Source of the DNA: Paracoccaceae bacterium
Lineage (GTDB): Bacteria > Pseudomonadota > Alphaproteobacteria > Rhodobacterales > Rhodobacteraceae
Assembly (NCBI GenBank): GCA_022448925.1
Contig: JAKVCP010000004.1
Location: 36,123-92,558 of the forward strand
Direction of reading: 5' to 3'
DNA length: 56,436 bases
The notes below the pieces were generated by a model. The model saw only the letters and a program-made list of their open reading frames with translations. It was not told the DNA's origin and made no database searches. The position numbers and the translations under genes are program-made. The stretch's first letter is position 1, and every line of letters starts with the position of its first letter. This document shows, piece by piece, positions 38,726-48,174 of this stretch.

Positions 38726-39082
38726 ATGGATCCAAAGGACTTTATCAGCGGCTCGATAGTCGATATCGCCGAAGCGGTCAAATCTGCCGGCACAGCGCTT
38801 CAGACACATGGAGGGATGGCAAATCCCGGCACGCAGGAAAATGCAATGTCGCAAGCTTTCGTCGCCCCAAGAACAAGATTAGACTTTGATGTCGCAATCA
38901 CTGCGTCAAAGACGGCAGAAGCCGGCGCAGAGGCCAAGGCAAAGATCTTTGTTGTCGAAGCCTCACTCGGTGGAACAGGCGAAATGCGTAGCGAAAGCGT
39001 ATCGCGGCTTTCATTTTCGATAGATGTCGTCCTGCCGCATGATCCTAAACAACTCGAAAGGATTGGCAAAGTTCAGAGATAA
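38726..39082 (+). CDS. Trypco2-like (trypsin-co-occurring domain) protein
   Basis: The 118-residue product starts MDPKDFISGSIVDIAEAVKS, then TRLDFDVAITASKTAEAGAE, IFVVEASLGGTG and SVSRLSFSIDVVLPHDPK. This helix-then-sandwich layout resembles the trypsin-co-occurring domain 2 family, which is found fused or next to trypsin-like proteases in predicted bacterial conflict systems. No protease, NTPase or effector is adjacent; instead it lies between a ClC gene and an IS1380 relic, so it may be the remnant of a lost defence island. The ribosome binding site is weak. Recognition is by eye and moderate. Confidence 0.6.
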   Translation: MDPKDFISGSIVDIAEAVKSAGTALQTHGGMANPGTQENAMSQAFVAPRTRLDFDVAITASKTAEAGAEAKAKIFVVEASLGGTGEMRSESVSRLSFSIDVVLPHDPKQLERIGKVQR

Positions 39083-39312
39083 GAGATCAGGTCATTCCCA
39101 CGTATGACCGGTTCGGCCTAGGTTGACGAGGCTCGGGCGAATGACCGAAACTAAATCTTCGTCCGCATTGTCGACCTCAGTTGACCCAGTTTAACAATTG
39201 TCTGTCTGGACCAATAACTCTGTAAGGCAGATCAAAGTCTTTCGGGGGAACAAATCCTGTAAACTAAAGTCGGAAAATCGCCGCGACACTGCTTGGCGCG
39301 GGATCTGGCCCT

Positions 39313-39612
39313 GTGCGCGACCAACCTCATGAAGGTCGGCAATACGCCTTTCGCTGGACATGGCTGTCCTTAGGGCGGTTCCGCGATAATGATGCAAGCC
39401 TTCAGAGGCATGCCTTGGCGTACACGCTTTGCAACGTCCTGACGCGTGCCCGCATGCCCGAAGAGATCGCAGGCTGGTCATGCACCAGCATCCGGGATCA
39501 CCTTATGGCGATCAGAGCAAAGGGCTCGCGTAATGCGCACAAGTTCACGTTCCGACTGGCACCGAGTGCCGGGGAAGTTGCGCCTTCGGAGTCAGGCAAA
39601 CGGGCGCGTTAG
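39313..39612 (+). pseudogene. IS1380-family transposase relic, C-terminal end
   Basis: The frame FRWTWLSLGRFRDNDASLQR then HALAYTLCNVL and SCTSIRDHLMAIRAKGSRNA matches the end of IS1380 transposases, which typically read KWTRLSC, then LHALAYNLGN, then WSLTSLREKL. The upstream DDE core is absent and the only start is a GTG inside the domain. It is a decayed fragment. Its stop overlaps the convergent DUF900 gene by four bases. Confidence 0.75.
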
Positions 39613-41327
39613 CGCGACAAAAGTTCCATGACCACGGGTTCCAGCTTGGCCTTTAAGTCGGGGTCAAACACCGTGCGGGCCAGGGCATCACGGGCCTCTG
39701 CCGGGTCATTGATATCGGTGCGTCGCAGCATGGCAAGCACGCTCATCAAATGGGCATCTGCGCAATCTGTGCCTCGGTATTCCCAGTAGATGCGGTCAGT
39801 TGCCGGGGCCTGCGACATACCACATCGGCGTGACGGATCAAGGTTGCGCCAGAAGAGCGTCATGATATCCGCCAATGCCGAGCTGCCGTCGGCAAAGTAG
39901 TTGTGCGCCAGCATGTCTTCGCCCAGGACTGACATGTCGACGCTGTCCATCGCTGGATGCACCATGGTGGCCTGCCCGCCCAGCCCGGCGCGCGCCGCAT
40001 CGCCGTGCAACCTGCGCGAGGCCTGAAGCGCCCAGTCGGTTTCCGACGCATAGAGCGTTACACGCTTGGCAAGAGGTCGAATGACCGGAAGCATCGCGCT
40101 GAACAGTCCTGCGTCAATATCGGGCGCAGCGAACAGCACTTGATCAAAGATTGGCGGCTGACGTTCCTGCTGCTGAAAGGCGATCAGCTCCATCGCCTCG
40201 GCCAGAGCCTGCGCGCCCATGCTGTGGGCGATCAGGTGAACGGTCTGCGCGCCCGTGCGCGCCCGCAGATCGGTCAGAAAGCGCGTCAGCCGCCGGGCAC
40301 TCAGCCGAACCGCAGCGCTGTCGGCCACATACCCCATGACAGTGCCGCGGGACGGCCAGGAATACAGCACTGGGACACCATCAAAATCGATGTCATAGGC
40401 CAGTTGCGAAGCCCGCCGCGCGCCCTGTTCAAACGTGATGTTGAAGCCGTGGACATAGACAAACACTTCACGCCGTGGGGCTTGATCAAGCGCGCGAGCC
40501 ATGCGGCCGAAATAGTCCCGGGGCCCCATCGGATCGATCTTGTTCAGAACCATATGGCGGGCAGGATTGTCGCTGAACTCAAGCCGCCAGATGCTGGGCT
40601 GTTCCATAACGCCGGGGCGGTGGCCTTCGGGTATGGTGACGGTGACCACCCCGAGTTCCAGCCCGCTGCCACGCGCGCCACTGTAGAACTCGGCCGGGTC
40701 ACTGCGGCCCGAGCGGGCGCGATCGGTGGCATAGAACAGATCGACCTCGGTGTGCGCGCGCGGCGTCCCGCGGGTCGGTTGCCGGGGGGCCGTACCGTTC
40801 AATTGGGCAATCTGGGTTGTCAGACGGTCGACCTCTGATCTGTCGCCTGTTTCATTGGCCAGATAGCGGAGCCGCTGCAAGGTCCGGGTCAGCACTTCGG
40901 GGGGACGTGCCACGGCGCTCTGTTCGCGCAAAAGGGCCTTCGCCGCGCGGTTGGCCGCGGCAAGATCGCCCGCAATTTCGAAGGCCTGCGAGGCTTCGCG
41001 CCAAATCGGCGCCGGGTCAGTCAACAGTGCGTCACGGTGCCTTTGTGTCAGGTGCGCCAAAGCTTCAAGTTGTCGGGCAGCGGCCAGCCTTTCACCGGCC
41101 CGCCACAGCAGATCGGCACGCATGCGATGCAGATCCTGCAAGTCGCGTGGGCCAAGTTGGTCGTTCTGGGTGTCTTCGAGCAGCGCGTTCAGCATCAAGA
41201 GTGCGGCAGGCGGGTCATTTTGCGCCAGACGGTCAAGGACAAACAGATCGGGGGCCGGCTGCCCCTGCACCGAGGCTGCCAATGACATGGCGCTTAGAAA
41301 AATTGCGGTTGTCACGCGTCGCAGCAT
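39609..41327 (-). CDS. Exported alpha/beta hydrolase of the DUF900 family
   Basis: The 572-residue protein has a signal peptide (cleavage near VQGQPAP), an N-terminal helical, TPR-like region (residues 30-170), then the DUF900 hydrolase: VDLFYATDRARSG, FVYVHGFNITFEQGARRASQ, and the nucleophile Ser in HLIAHSMGAQALAE. The Asp is probably in VLFAAPDIDAG or VTLYASETDWAL and the His near EDMLAHNYF. It should be an envelope esterase or lipase-like enzyme of unknown substrate. The fusion of a repeat region and DUF900 is seen in related Rhodobacteraceae proteins. Confidence 0.88.
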   Translation of the reverse strand: MLRRVTTAIFLSAMSLAASVQGQPAPDLFVLDRLAQNDPPAALLMLNALLEDTQNDQLGPRDLQDLHRMRADLLWRAGERLAAARQLEALAHLTQRHRDALLTDPAPIWREASQAFEIAGDLAAANRAAKALLREQSAVARPPEVLTRTLQRLRYLANETGDRSEVDRLTTQIAQLNGTAPRQPTRGTPRAHTEVDLFYATDRARSGRSDPAEFYSGARGSGLELGVVTVTIPEGHRPGVMEQPSIWRLEFSDNPARHMVLNKIDPMGPRDYFGRMARALDQAPRREVFVYVHGFNITFEQGARRASQLAYDIDFDGVPVLYSWPSRGTVMGYVADSAAVRLSARRLTRFLTDLRARTGAQTVHLIAHSMGAQALAEAMELIAFQQQERQPPIFDQVLFAAPDIDAGLFSAMLPVIRPLAKRVTLYASETDWALQASRRLHGDAARAGLGGQATMVHPAMDSVDMSVLGEDMLAHNYFADGSSALADIMTLFWRNLDPSRRCGMSQAPATDRIYWEYRGTDCADAHLMSVLAMLRRTDINDPAEARDALARTVFDPDLKAKLEPVVMELLSR

Positions 41328-42029
41328 CGCTTTTGGTCCCGTTCAGAACATCGCCTTTTTCGAGTCTGGGACCCATCAAATCACGCATCCGGTGAAACCG
41401 GTAGTCCTGAATCCCTGACCTTTGGGCAACATGCATCAGTTGCTGGCTGCGCTGCACCGCCGAAGACGAGCATTGCTGTTGCATGTCACCCCCTGCATGT
41501 CGCCACCGGGATCGGGTGCGCCGCACCAATGACAAAGAAAGCCCCATAGCAGTCTGGGCAGGGCGCAGATCCCGGTCGTATGGCGCAGGCCTTGGCCGCG
41601 TTGGCTGCGAGCTTGCCTTTGGCAGTGACGGAGCAGCCAAAAATCACAGGCAGTCCATGTCACTCCATCTGAGTGCGGTGCCTGACCGCCGGGCAACCGC
41701 CGCACCCGTTCTTGTCACCGTCAGGTTGCGTCCGGTGCCCGTTTCACGACACCAGACCCGAGCGGGCTATCGCTGATCCTGACCCAAGTCCCGGCGGAAT
41801 GGCCGCGCTGAGTGTTCAGGAGCCACCGTCCCGAGCCCACCGTCCCGAGCCTGCTGTCTTGAGCCTGCTGTCTTGAACTCAATAACTGCACAACGGCTGC
41901 GCGCCTTGCCTGCGGACCCGCCCAAGCATTGCCCGCAAATATTGTCTGATCTTCATGACAGAGCGCTGTTTCATGATCTTTCGCCCAAGTCGTGTGTGTC
42001 AACAGTGTCCGACCTGCACGACACAGGTC
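41328..42029. other. Gene-free stretch of about 0.7 kb with a short tandem repeat
   Basis: No frame on either strand shows family motifs. The stretch contains the 14-base tandem repeat listed separately. It may include the promoter of the DUF900 gene at its left end. Confidence 0.4.
41823..41878. repeat. Tandem repeat, four 14-base units in two variants
   Basis: Two identical copies of CCACCGTCCCGAGC are followed by CTGCTGTCTTGAGC and CTGCTGTCTTGAAC. All four share the pattern CNNCNGTCNNGARC. Two nested duplications of one ancestral unit would explain it. It lies in non-coding DNA. Confidence 0.85.
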
Positions 42030-42374
42030 TTACAGCTGTTCCACCGCCAGATCTTCGCTTGGGTAGAAGGCGACGTGATCCTTGATCTGCACAACCTCAT
42101 TGATCGGGGCCTCATAGCACCAGGCCGCGTCTTGCAATGTCTTTGACTTTGTCACGATCGCGTAGTGGCTGGCTGTGCCCTTGTGAGGACACCGCGTTTC
42201 ATAGTCGGTCTTTTCCAGAAACGCCATCGCCAGATCGGCCTGCGGAAAATAGATCACTGGCGGGTAGTCACCTTCGGTCAATTCAAGGGCGGCTTTGCTT
42301 TCGCCAAGAACTGCGCCACCGGCACGTACGACCCATGTGCCGGTTGCGCGACGAATGGTGATATGGTTTGTCAT
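42030..42374 (-). CDS. DUF427 family protein
   Basis: The 114-residue product is a complete DUF427 domain: MTNHITIRRATGTWVVRAGG, then VIYFPQADLAMAFLEKTDYE, CPHKGTASHY and the C-terminal YEAPINEVVQIKDHVAFYPS. The family is a small beta barrel of unknown activity found widely in bacteria and fungi. A GGAGT site precedes the ATG. It starts 54 bases after the M24 peptidase on the same strand and could be cotranscribed with it. Confidence 0.93.
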   Translation of the reverse strand: MTNHITIRRATGTWVVRAGGAVLGESKAALELTEGDYPPVIYFPQADLAMAFLEKTDYETRCPHKGTASHYAIVTKSKTLQDAAWCYEAPINEVVQIKDHVAFYPSEDLAVEQL

Positions 42375-42428
42375 GTCTCTACTCCTCAAGTCCAGCCAAC
42401 CGCAAAGGCATGCCCCAAATGGGTGCGT

Positions 42429-44213
42429 TCACAGGGGCTGTGTCACTTCCGTTAGCCAGCGCAGTGGGGCGCCCTCTAGCAGAGGGGACAGCCGCGCGGC
42501 GCAGGTTTCATGGTAACGATCAATCCAGGTCCGTTCCGCCGATGTTAATAGTCCGGTCAGGATCAGGCGTCGATCAAGTGGAACATAAGTTAATGTTTCA
42601 AACGTCAACATGGAGGAAACTGTTTGCTGCGGCAAGCGCTCGGCCTCTTGCACAAGGATCAGGTTCTCGATCCGGATACCGAAAGCGCCCTCTTTATAGA
42701 AACCGGGCTCATTTGACAGGATCATCCCTGGCAACAGGTCTTGCGTGCCACTTCGAGACAGCCGCTGTGGGCCTTCGTGCACACACAAGTAGCTGCCAAC
42801 ACCATGGCCTGTGCCATGGCCATAATCTTGACCGGCCTCCCACAGGGCGACGCGGGCCAAAGCATCCAGATCCCGCCCCGCCAGTCCTTTGGGCCACCGC
42901 ACCCGGCTGACAGCGATCATGCCTTTAAGCACGCGGGTAAAGGCCTCTTTCTCGTCCTGCCCAACCTCTCCGATTGCGACAGTGCGCGTTATGTCTGTGG
43001 TGCCATCCACGTATTGTCCGCCGCTGTCGATCAGCAGAAGATCTCCGTTGGTGATGCGCCGGTTGCTCTTTTCCGTCACGCGATAGTGCACAATCGCGCC
43101 GTTTGGACCTGAGCCGCTGATTGTATCAAAGCTGATGTCGCGCAGTGCATTTGTGGCGCGACGTTCGTCTTCAAGCGCGCGGACGACGTCGATTTCGGTC
43201 AAAGAGCCTGTTGGTTGCGCATCAAGCCAGGCCAGAAACCGAACCATGGCGGCACCGTCACGCTGATGGGCAATGCGGGTCCCTTCGATCTCTGTTTCGG
43301 TTTTGCATGCCTTGGGCAAAATGCAGGGGTCCGGTGCCTCTATGATTTGTACACCCGCGGCCTGCAAAAGATCGAAAACCGCCACCGGCACAGACGTAGG
43401 ATCGATCTGAACGGGACCCATCACATCGGGCAGCATGCGCTCAAAGTCTTTGAGGTCATAAAGGTCAACCTGCGGCCCAAGGTGGTCGCCAAGGTCCTGG
43501 ACCTTGGTGGGCTCAACAAAGAGGGAGACACGGTCGTCTGCGCGCAAGATTGCAAAGGCATGTGGAACGGGGTTGCGGGGTATGTCGCTTCCCCGGATGT
43601 TCAGAAGCCAGGCGATTGAATCCGGCAATGTGATCACGGCAGCCTGCGCTGGGCCCAAAGATGCAGCAAGACGTTTGATCTTTTGTTCATGTGCTTCACC
43701 GGACAAGGCGACGGGTTGGGCAAAGATCCGGCCCAAGGGGGGATCAGGACGATCCGCCCAGATTGCGTCAACCAGGTTGGCGCTGCGACGCAGGCGAATG
43801 CCTGGTGTGGTCGCTTCGAGGTCGCGCAGCTGTGCCACACTGTGCAGCCACGGGTCAAAACCAAGGGCCGTTCCCTTGCTCAAATGAGCTGATACCCATG
43901 CCCCCAAAGAGGTCTCTGGCCAGTCAATAGGTGAAAAGACACTGGCCACCTGATCGCGGACCTGAACGCGATATCGGCTGTCAACGAAGATCCCGGCCGT
44001 ATCGCGCAACGCCACACAAAATCCCGCAGAGCCGGTGAAGCCGGTCAGCCATGCCAGGCGCTCATCGCATGGCGCCACATATTCGCCCTGGTACACATCC
44101 GAACGTGGAACCAGAAAGCCATCAAGGTCATTTTCGATCAGCGCCGAACGCAGCGCAGACAGCCGGCTTGGTCCATGCTCCGGAGAGGCAGATTCGTCGA
44201 AACTCTGTAACAT
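42429..44213 (-). CDS. M24-family Xaa-Pro aminopeptidase
   Basis: The 594-residue protein has two N-terminal creatinase-like domains (PRSDVYQGEYVAPCDERLAW, LTGFTGSAG) and a C-terminal pita-bread catalytic domain. The metal ligands are visible: Asp in LIDSGGQYVDGTTDITRTV, His in GHGTGHGVGSYLCVHEGPQ, Glu in LSNEPGFYKEGAFGIRIEN. It removes N-terminal residues before proline, in the cytoplasm. Length matches the long aminopeptidase P group. The start after AAAGGAG was preferred; a longer frame adds 37 residues without similarity. Confidence 0.95.
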   Translation of the reverse strand: MLQSFDESASPEHGPSRLSALRSALIENDLDGFLVPRSDVYQGEYVAPCDERLAWLTGFTGSAGFCVALRDTAGIFVDSRYRVQVRDQVASVFSPIDWPETSLGAWVSAHLSKGTALGFDPWLHSVAQLRDLEATTPGIRLRRSANLVDAIWADRPDPPLGRIFAQPVALSGEAHEQKIKRLAASLGPAQAAVITLPDSIAWLLNIRGSDIPRNPVPHAFAILRADDRVSLFVEPTKVQDLGDHLGPQVDLYDLKDFERMLPDVMGPVQIDPTSVPVAVFDLLQAAGVQIIEAPDPCILPKACKTETEIEGTRIAHQRDGAAMVRFLAWLDAQPTGSLTEIDVVRALEDERRATNALRDISFDTISGSGPNGAIVHYRVTEKSNRRITNGDLLLIDSGGQYVDGTTDITRTVAIGEVGQDEKEAFTRVLKGMIAVSRVRWPKGLAGRDLDALARVALWEAGQDYGHGTGHGVGSYLCVHEGPQRLSRSGTQDLLPGMILSNEPGFYKEGAFGIRIENLILVQEAERLPQQTVSSMLTFETLTYVPLDRRLILTGLLTSAERTWIDRYHETCAARLSPLLEGAPLRWLTEVTQPL

Positions 44214-44430
44214 ACGTGCTCCTTTTGCGGCGAGAGTATCGGGCTGTTCGCAAGACGCAAGAGGAACGCGCGTCACCACCGTCACGGCCGCGAAACACAT
44301 ATTTTCCCCTATGGGGTGTTTCATTCTAAGAAGATCGCTTCAATGTTGTGCCGGGATGTGTTAACTTTTGTTACATTTTGTGTTACATTTTGGCCCTTGG
44401 CGGGCGGCTTATCATGGCCACGGAGACGAC

Positions 44431-44886
44431 ATGCACGACGATAGAACTGCTTTCGACGTTGCACACAGTCTGCTGGACCGTACAGGTGCAGCCTTGATGG
44501 CGCGCGATTGCACTGCTTTTGCGAATTGTTTCCATTTGCCCCACGAATTGGAGTGCAGTCAGGGCAGACGGCTGGTGCGCACTGATAGCGAGATGCGTGA
44601 CCACTTTGACGAAATATGCGCCTATTATGCGTCTATTGGGTTGACCAGGCTTGTACGTCATGTGGTTGAGGCACGGTTCCGAGACGCGGGGACGATCGTC
44701 TCAACCCATGAAACCAGACTGCTGTGTCATGAAAACCAGTTGTCCCAACAATCCTATCCGGTGCTGTCTGTGCTGCGGCTGGCAAGTGATACCTGGCGTA
44801 TCGCCGCAGCCACATATGGCATGGATAGCCCGCTTGCCCACGTACAGGTGTTCAGCGGATCGAACAAACCGGTGCTTGACAGTTAA
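44431..44886 (+). CDS. Small NTF2/SnoaL-like protein
   Basis: The 151-residue product begins [20 protein letters not shown] and continues [40 protein letters not shown] and [20 protein letters not shown]. This layout of helices and strands fits an NTF2-like fold as in polyketide cyclases and hypothetical proteins. No catalytic residues stand out. CGGAGACG is a plausible ribosome binding site; a longer start 21 codons upstream is less likely. Its TAA overlaps the convergent cobT TAA by two bases. Confidence 0.7.
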   Translation: MHDDRTAFDVAHSLLDRTGAALMARDCTAFANCFHLPHELECSQGRRLVRTDSEMRDHFDEICAYYASIGLTRLVRHVVEARFRDAGTIVSTHETRLLCHENQLSQQSYPVLSVLRLASDTWRIAAATYGMDSPLAHVQVFSGSNKPVLDS

Positions 44887-46760
44887 GAGGCGCGTTTCAA
44901 ACCCATGACGCGCGCTCGTGCCCGCGGATCTGCATCAAAGAGCGATGCCAGCTGTTCGGTCATCGCGCCTGCCAACTGCTCGACGTCGGTTATGGTCACC
45001 GCCCTCTCGTAGTAGCGTGTCACGTCATGACCGATGCCAATGGCCAGTAACTCGACCTGTTTGCGTCGCTCGACCATGGCGATCACATCGCGCAGATGCT
45101 TTTCAAGGAAATTGGCCGGGTTCACCGAAAGTGTGCTGTCGTCAACCGGCGCGCCGTCTGAAATGACCATAAGGATCTTGCGTGCCTCGGGGCGATAGAT
45201 CATGCGCCGGTGCGCCCATTCAAGTGCCTCGCCGTCGATGTTCTCTTTCAGAAGACCCTCTTTCATCATCAGCCCAAGGTTCGGACGTGTCCGCCGCCAC
45301 GGCGCGTCTGCTGACTTGTAGATGATGTGACGCAGGTCGTTCAAACGACCGGGTTGTTGTTCCCGGCCGGCATTGAGCCAAGTCTCGCGCGATTGGCCAC
45401 CTTTCCAGGCCCGGGTCGTGAAGCCAAGGATCTCAACCTTGACGTTGCAACGCTCCAGTGTGCGGGCCAGGACGTCGGCACAAATCGCGGCAATAGAGAT
45501 TGGCCGCCCTCGCATAGAGCCCGAATTGTCCAGAAGCAGCGTCACCACGGTGTCGCGGAACTCTGTATCTTTTTCGACCTTGAAACTTAGCGGCGTGGTC
45601 GGATTGGCCACAACACGCGCCAGACGCCCCGCGTCCAGAATGCCCTCTTCGCGGTCGAACTCCCAGCTTCGGTTCTGTTGCGCTTGCAGGCGGCGCTGCA
45701 ACTTGTTGGCCAGACGGCTGACTGCGCCTTTCAAGGGCTCCAGTTGCTGATCCAGATAGGCGCGCAACCGGTCAAGCTCGGCTGCATCTGCCAATTCTTC
45801 GGCTGCGATCTCTTCGTCAAACTCGGTCACATAGACCGTATAGTCCGGGTCCGCCTCAGAGATCGGCTGTGGGGCAGGGGGCTCAAGCGGGGCTTCGCCC
45901 TCGGGCATTTCGGTTTCATCGCCCAGATCCTCATCGGCCATGTCGTCCATGGTGACCTGCGCCTGAGAGCTGTCCTGCGTGTCTTCCTGGCTTTGTTCAG
46001 GGCTGGCGTCGGCCTCTTGTTCGTCCTGATCATCCTGACCTGCCGAATCCGGATCCTGGTCCTCTTCCGCGCCGTCCTGATCGCCCTCTTCCTGATCCTC
46101 GTCCAGCTGGTCGGGGTCTTCGCCCAACTGATCGCCATAGCCCAGATCGCTGATGATCTGGCGGGCGAATTTTGCAAACTCGGACTGGTCAGCCAGGCGA
46201 TCTTGCAGGTTTGCCAACGTTCCCGAGGCCTGGTCTTCGATGAACCCGCGCCACAGGTCCATGACGTTGCGCGCGCCCTCGGGCAAATCCCGACCAGTGG
46301 CAAGATGGCGGATCAGGTAACCCGCAGCCGTGGCCAGAGACGCGTCTTTGCGATCGCGGATCTGATCATAGCCCCGACGGGCGGCCTCGTGTCCGATCTT
46401 GTGATCGATGTTGCCTGCGGTGCCGGGCATGTCCCGTGCGCCCATCGCTTCGCAGCGGGCGGTCTCCATCGCTTCGTACAACTCGCGTGCCAGATCCCCC
46501 TGCGGGGCGAACCGGGCATGGGTGCTGGCATTATGATATCGCCGGTGCAGCGCCAGGGCATCGGCGGTGCCGCGTGCCAGCATCACCTCGTCTCGGGTCA
46601 TGCGTCGGCTGACTTGGGGCAGACGCATGGCATCCCCCGAAACGCCCGAAGGGTCCACCGAATAGCTGACCGTCAGCTCTGGGTCATTCGCCATGACCTT
46701 GGTTGCTTCGCCAAGCGCCTTTTTGAACGGCTCTGCCGGGTTGTCGAGGGGTTTGCTCAT
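44883..46760 (-). CDS. cobT: Cobaltochelatase subunit CobT
   Basis: The 625-residue protein has the CobT N-terminal domain (residues 1-210), a long acidic linker rich in Glu, Asp and Gln (about 210-330), and a C-terminal von Willebrand factor A domain with the MIDAS motif DNSGSMRG and later [17 protein letters not shown]. With CobS and CobN it inserts cobalt into hydrogenobyrinic acid diamide in the aerobic B12 pathway. The start overlaps a small upstream frame as ATGA. cobS lies 1.4 kb upstream on the same strand, and cobN is not in the window. Confidence 0.97.
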   Translation of the reverse strand: MSKPLDNPAEPFKKALGEATKVMANDPELTVSYSVDPSGVSGDAMRLPQVSRRMTRDEVMLARGTADALALHRRYHNASTHARFAPQGDLARELYEAMETARCEAMGARDMPGTAGNIDHKIGHEAARRGYDQIRDRKDASLATAAGYLIRHLATGRDLPEGARNVMDLWRGFIEDQASGTLANLQDRLADQSEFAKFARQIISDLGYGDQLGEDPDQLDEDQEEGDQDGAEEDQDPDSAGQDDQDEQEADASPEQSQEDTQDSSQAQVTMDDMADEDLGDETEMPEGEAPLEPPAPQPISEADPDYTVYVTEFDEEIAAEELADAAELDRLRAYLDQQLEPLKGAVSRLANKLQRRLQAQQNRSWEFDREEGILDAGRLARVVANPTTPLSFKVEKDTEFRDTVVTLLLDNSGSMRGRPISIAAICADVLARTLERCNVKVEILGFTTRAWKGGQSRETWLNAGREQQPGRLNDLRHIIYKSADAPWRRTRPNLGLMMKEGLLKENIDGEALEWAHRRMIYRPEARKILMVISDGAPVDDSTLSVNPANFLEKHLRDVIAMVERRKQVELLAIGIGHDVTRYYERAVTITDVEQLAGAMTEQLASLFDADPRARARVMGLKRAS

Positions 46761-46915
46761 TTCAAGCTGTCCAGATCCGTCAGGCGCAAATCGCCGGTTT
46801 TCAGTTCCACCGGATCATCCAACTGCATGCCCGGCACGTCAATCGATTGTTTGCCCGAGGCCTGTCCAAGGTTGGCACTTGCCACAGAGGCGGTTGGGGA
46901 TGCCCGGACCACCAT
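46757..46915 (-). CDS. Small ORF coupled to cobT, possibly the tail of a decayed gene
   Basis: The 52-codon frame reads [20 protein letters not shown] and onward, ending RLTDLDSLK, and its TGA overlaps the cobT ATG as ATGA. The same frame stays open for about 26 more codons upstream without an ATG (AYAITIDHVPTRGWSGLGDR), ending at a TGA. The protein-like composition and coupling suggest a real gene whose beginning was lost. No family is recognised. It is placed where cobS and cobT neighbours would be expected. Confidence 0.4.
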   Translation of the reverse strand: MVVRASPTASVASANLGQASGKQSIDVPGMQLDDPVELKTGDLRLTDLDSLK

Positions 46916-47249
46916 GTCTGCGTAACGATCACCAAGCCCAGACCACCCCCGGGTCGGGACGTGGTCAATAGTGATCGCATATGCATGCCCAAGCCAAAGC
47001 CATCGTGCTCAAGTTGCCCTCAATTAGCTCATTTGTACTGGCAAGTGCAATCGTCTAACGGCGGTAAAGGCACGGCCTGCGATCTTTTCCGGGCATATAC
47101 GCACTGCCTGCAGATCTTGACTGCCAGAGCTGCGGCGGGCTGACACAGGTGCCGGGCCCAGCGTTCTTTTCGCACGTGACACCGAGGCATGTTGATAGGT
47201 TGAAGAGCATTTGATTTCGACGCCAAGGGCAGCCCTGCCCAAACGCGGA
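46916..47249. other. Decayed region between cobT and a small exported protein
   Basis: Apart from the open extension of the small cobT-coupled frame, no supported gene is present. Frames overlap with no motifs. Confidence 0.3.
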
Positions 47250-47657
47250 CTAGCCCAGCAACAGACTGTTGCAGTGCTGAATATACTGTGTGGATGTCAT
47301 GCGCGCCTGCCGCATGGTGCGCCCCGGCTTGCCGAATGTGGCGCGGCGCAAAAGCTGGGCCTGTGCCTGTTTCGCCTCAATCCGCCAGTGTAGCACGTGA
47401 TGTCTGTCGATGCCTCGATCGCGCAGATGCGGAAGAACCGCGTCCAGAAGTTCGAGAAACGTCGCGCGGCGAAGCTGTGTATCCTCTGAGCCAGCGCCAT
47501 CGAACATCCATTGGTGTTCAACCAGTGCCGACAAGCGTCCAGCACACACTGCGAAACTGCGGGCTTGCGCGTTCAGATCGATCACAGTTGCGCGTGCTGG
47601 CAAGACTGCAAAGCAGTGCGCTGCAACCCATACCAATGCGACGACAAGAGTTTTCAT
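47250..47657 (-). CDS. Small exported hypothetical protein
   Basis: The 135-residue product has a signal peptide, MKTLVVALVWVAAHCFAVLP with cleavage near ARA. The mature part (VIDLNAQARSFAVCAGRLSA, LVEHQWMFDGAGSEDTQLRR, HHVLHWRIEAKQAQAQLLRR) looks helical with two cysteines far apart. No known family is certain, though similar exported proteins occur in Rhodobacteraceae. The start is the Met before the hydrophobic core. It lies between cobT and cobS on the same strand. Confidence 0.7.
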   Translation of the reverse strand: MKTLVVALVWVAAHCFAVLPARATVIDLNAQARSFAVCAGRLSALVEHQWMFDGAGSEDTQLRRATFLELLDAVLPHLRDRGIDRHHVLHWRIEAKQAQAQLLRRATFGKPGRTMRQARMTSTQYIQHCNSLLLG

Positions 47658-47873
47658 TAAGGTTACAATATATGCAAATAGCATAAATTAAACGGTAAAA
47701 AATAGGCAGGATGAAAACTCTTGCCTGAAGTAGAGGACAATGTGCCGGGTGCAGGTGGGTGCTGCCTGCAAATCTTGGCGGGCTGTTTATGGCGTCGTGT
47801 GGTGCCCTGACGTCTGGACTAACGTGATGGACGATAAACGAGGGCGCAGTCGCAGTTGGCAGGACAGAAAGGA

Positions 47874-48174
47874 ATGACAGACAAGAGTGACAGGGTTTCC
47901 ACATCTCGCGCTCTGATTGTTGTCCTTTGGCCGGCTGGCCTTTGGCTACTTGGCTCAATGGCTGCAAGGCCCCCCTGAACACGGCCCGCACAACCCTGAA
48001 GGCAGGGCCGCGCAACAGGCGAAGAAATTCCTGGACGCGCGACCGCAAAGCCGTGACGTTCCAGCCGTGACAAAGGGCCGAGTTGGTCTGATCACGAAAA
48101 AGCCGCTGCACCACATGGTGAAGCGGCTTCAATCAAAAGATGTCAGGGCCGACTTTGGCCCAAAGATCTGTTAG
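47874..48174 (+). pseudogene. Possible small membrane protein gene with a frameshift
   Basis: Starting at an ATG the plus strand reads MTDKSDRVSTSRALIVVLWP, the start of a membrane helix, and stops soon after. A second frame continues with RLAFGYLAQWLQGPPEHGPH then NPEGRAAQQAKKFLDARPQS. Joined by a one-base shift near 47930 they would make a one-helix protein of about 95 residues with a Pro-rich tail. The evidence is weak. It runs into the cobS terminator hairpin, which it would share. Confidence 0.25.
48100..48129 (-). terminator. Rho-independent terminator of cobS
   Basis: AAGCCGCT pairs with AGCGGCTT, and the inner CACC/GGTG extends the stem around a 4-base loop with one mismatch. On the minus strand it is followed by TTTTT. 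It lies about 40 bases after the cobS stop, so cobS is probably not cotranscribed with cobT. Confidence 0.85.

Noticed and set aside
45678-46925. Long open frame (415 codons) opposite cobT
   Set aside because: It mirrors the codon pattern and acidic linker of cobT, with no motif or start signal of its own.
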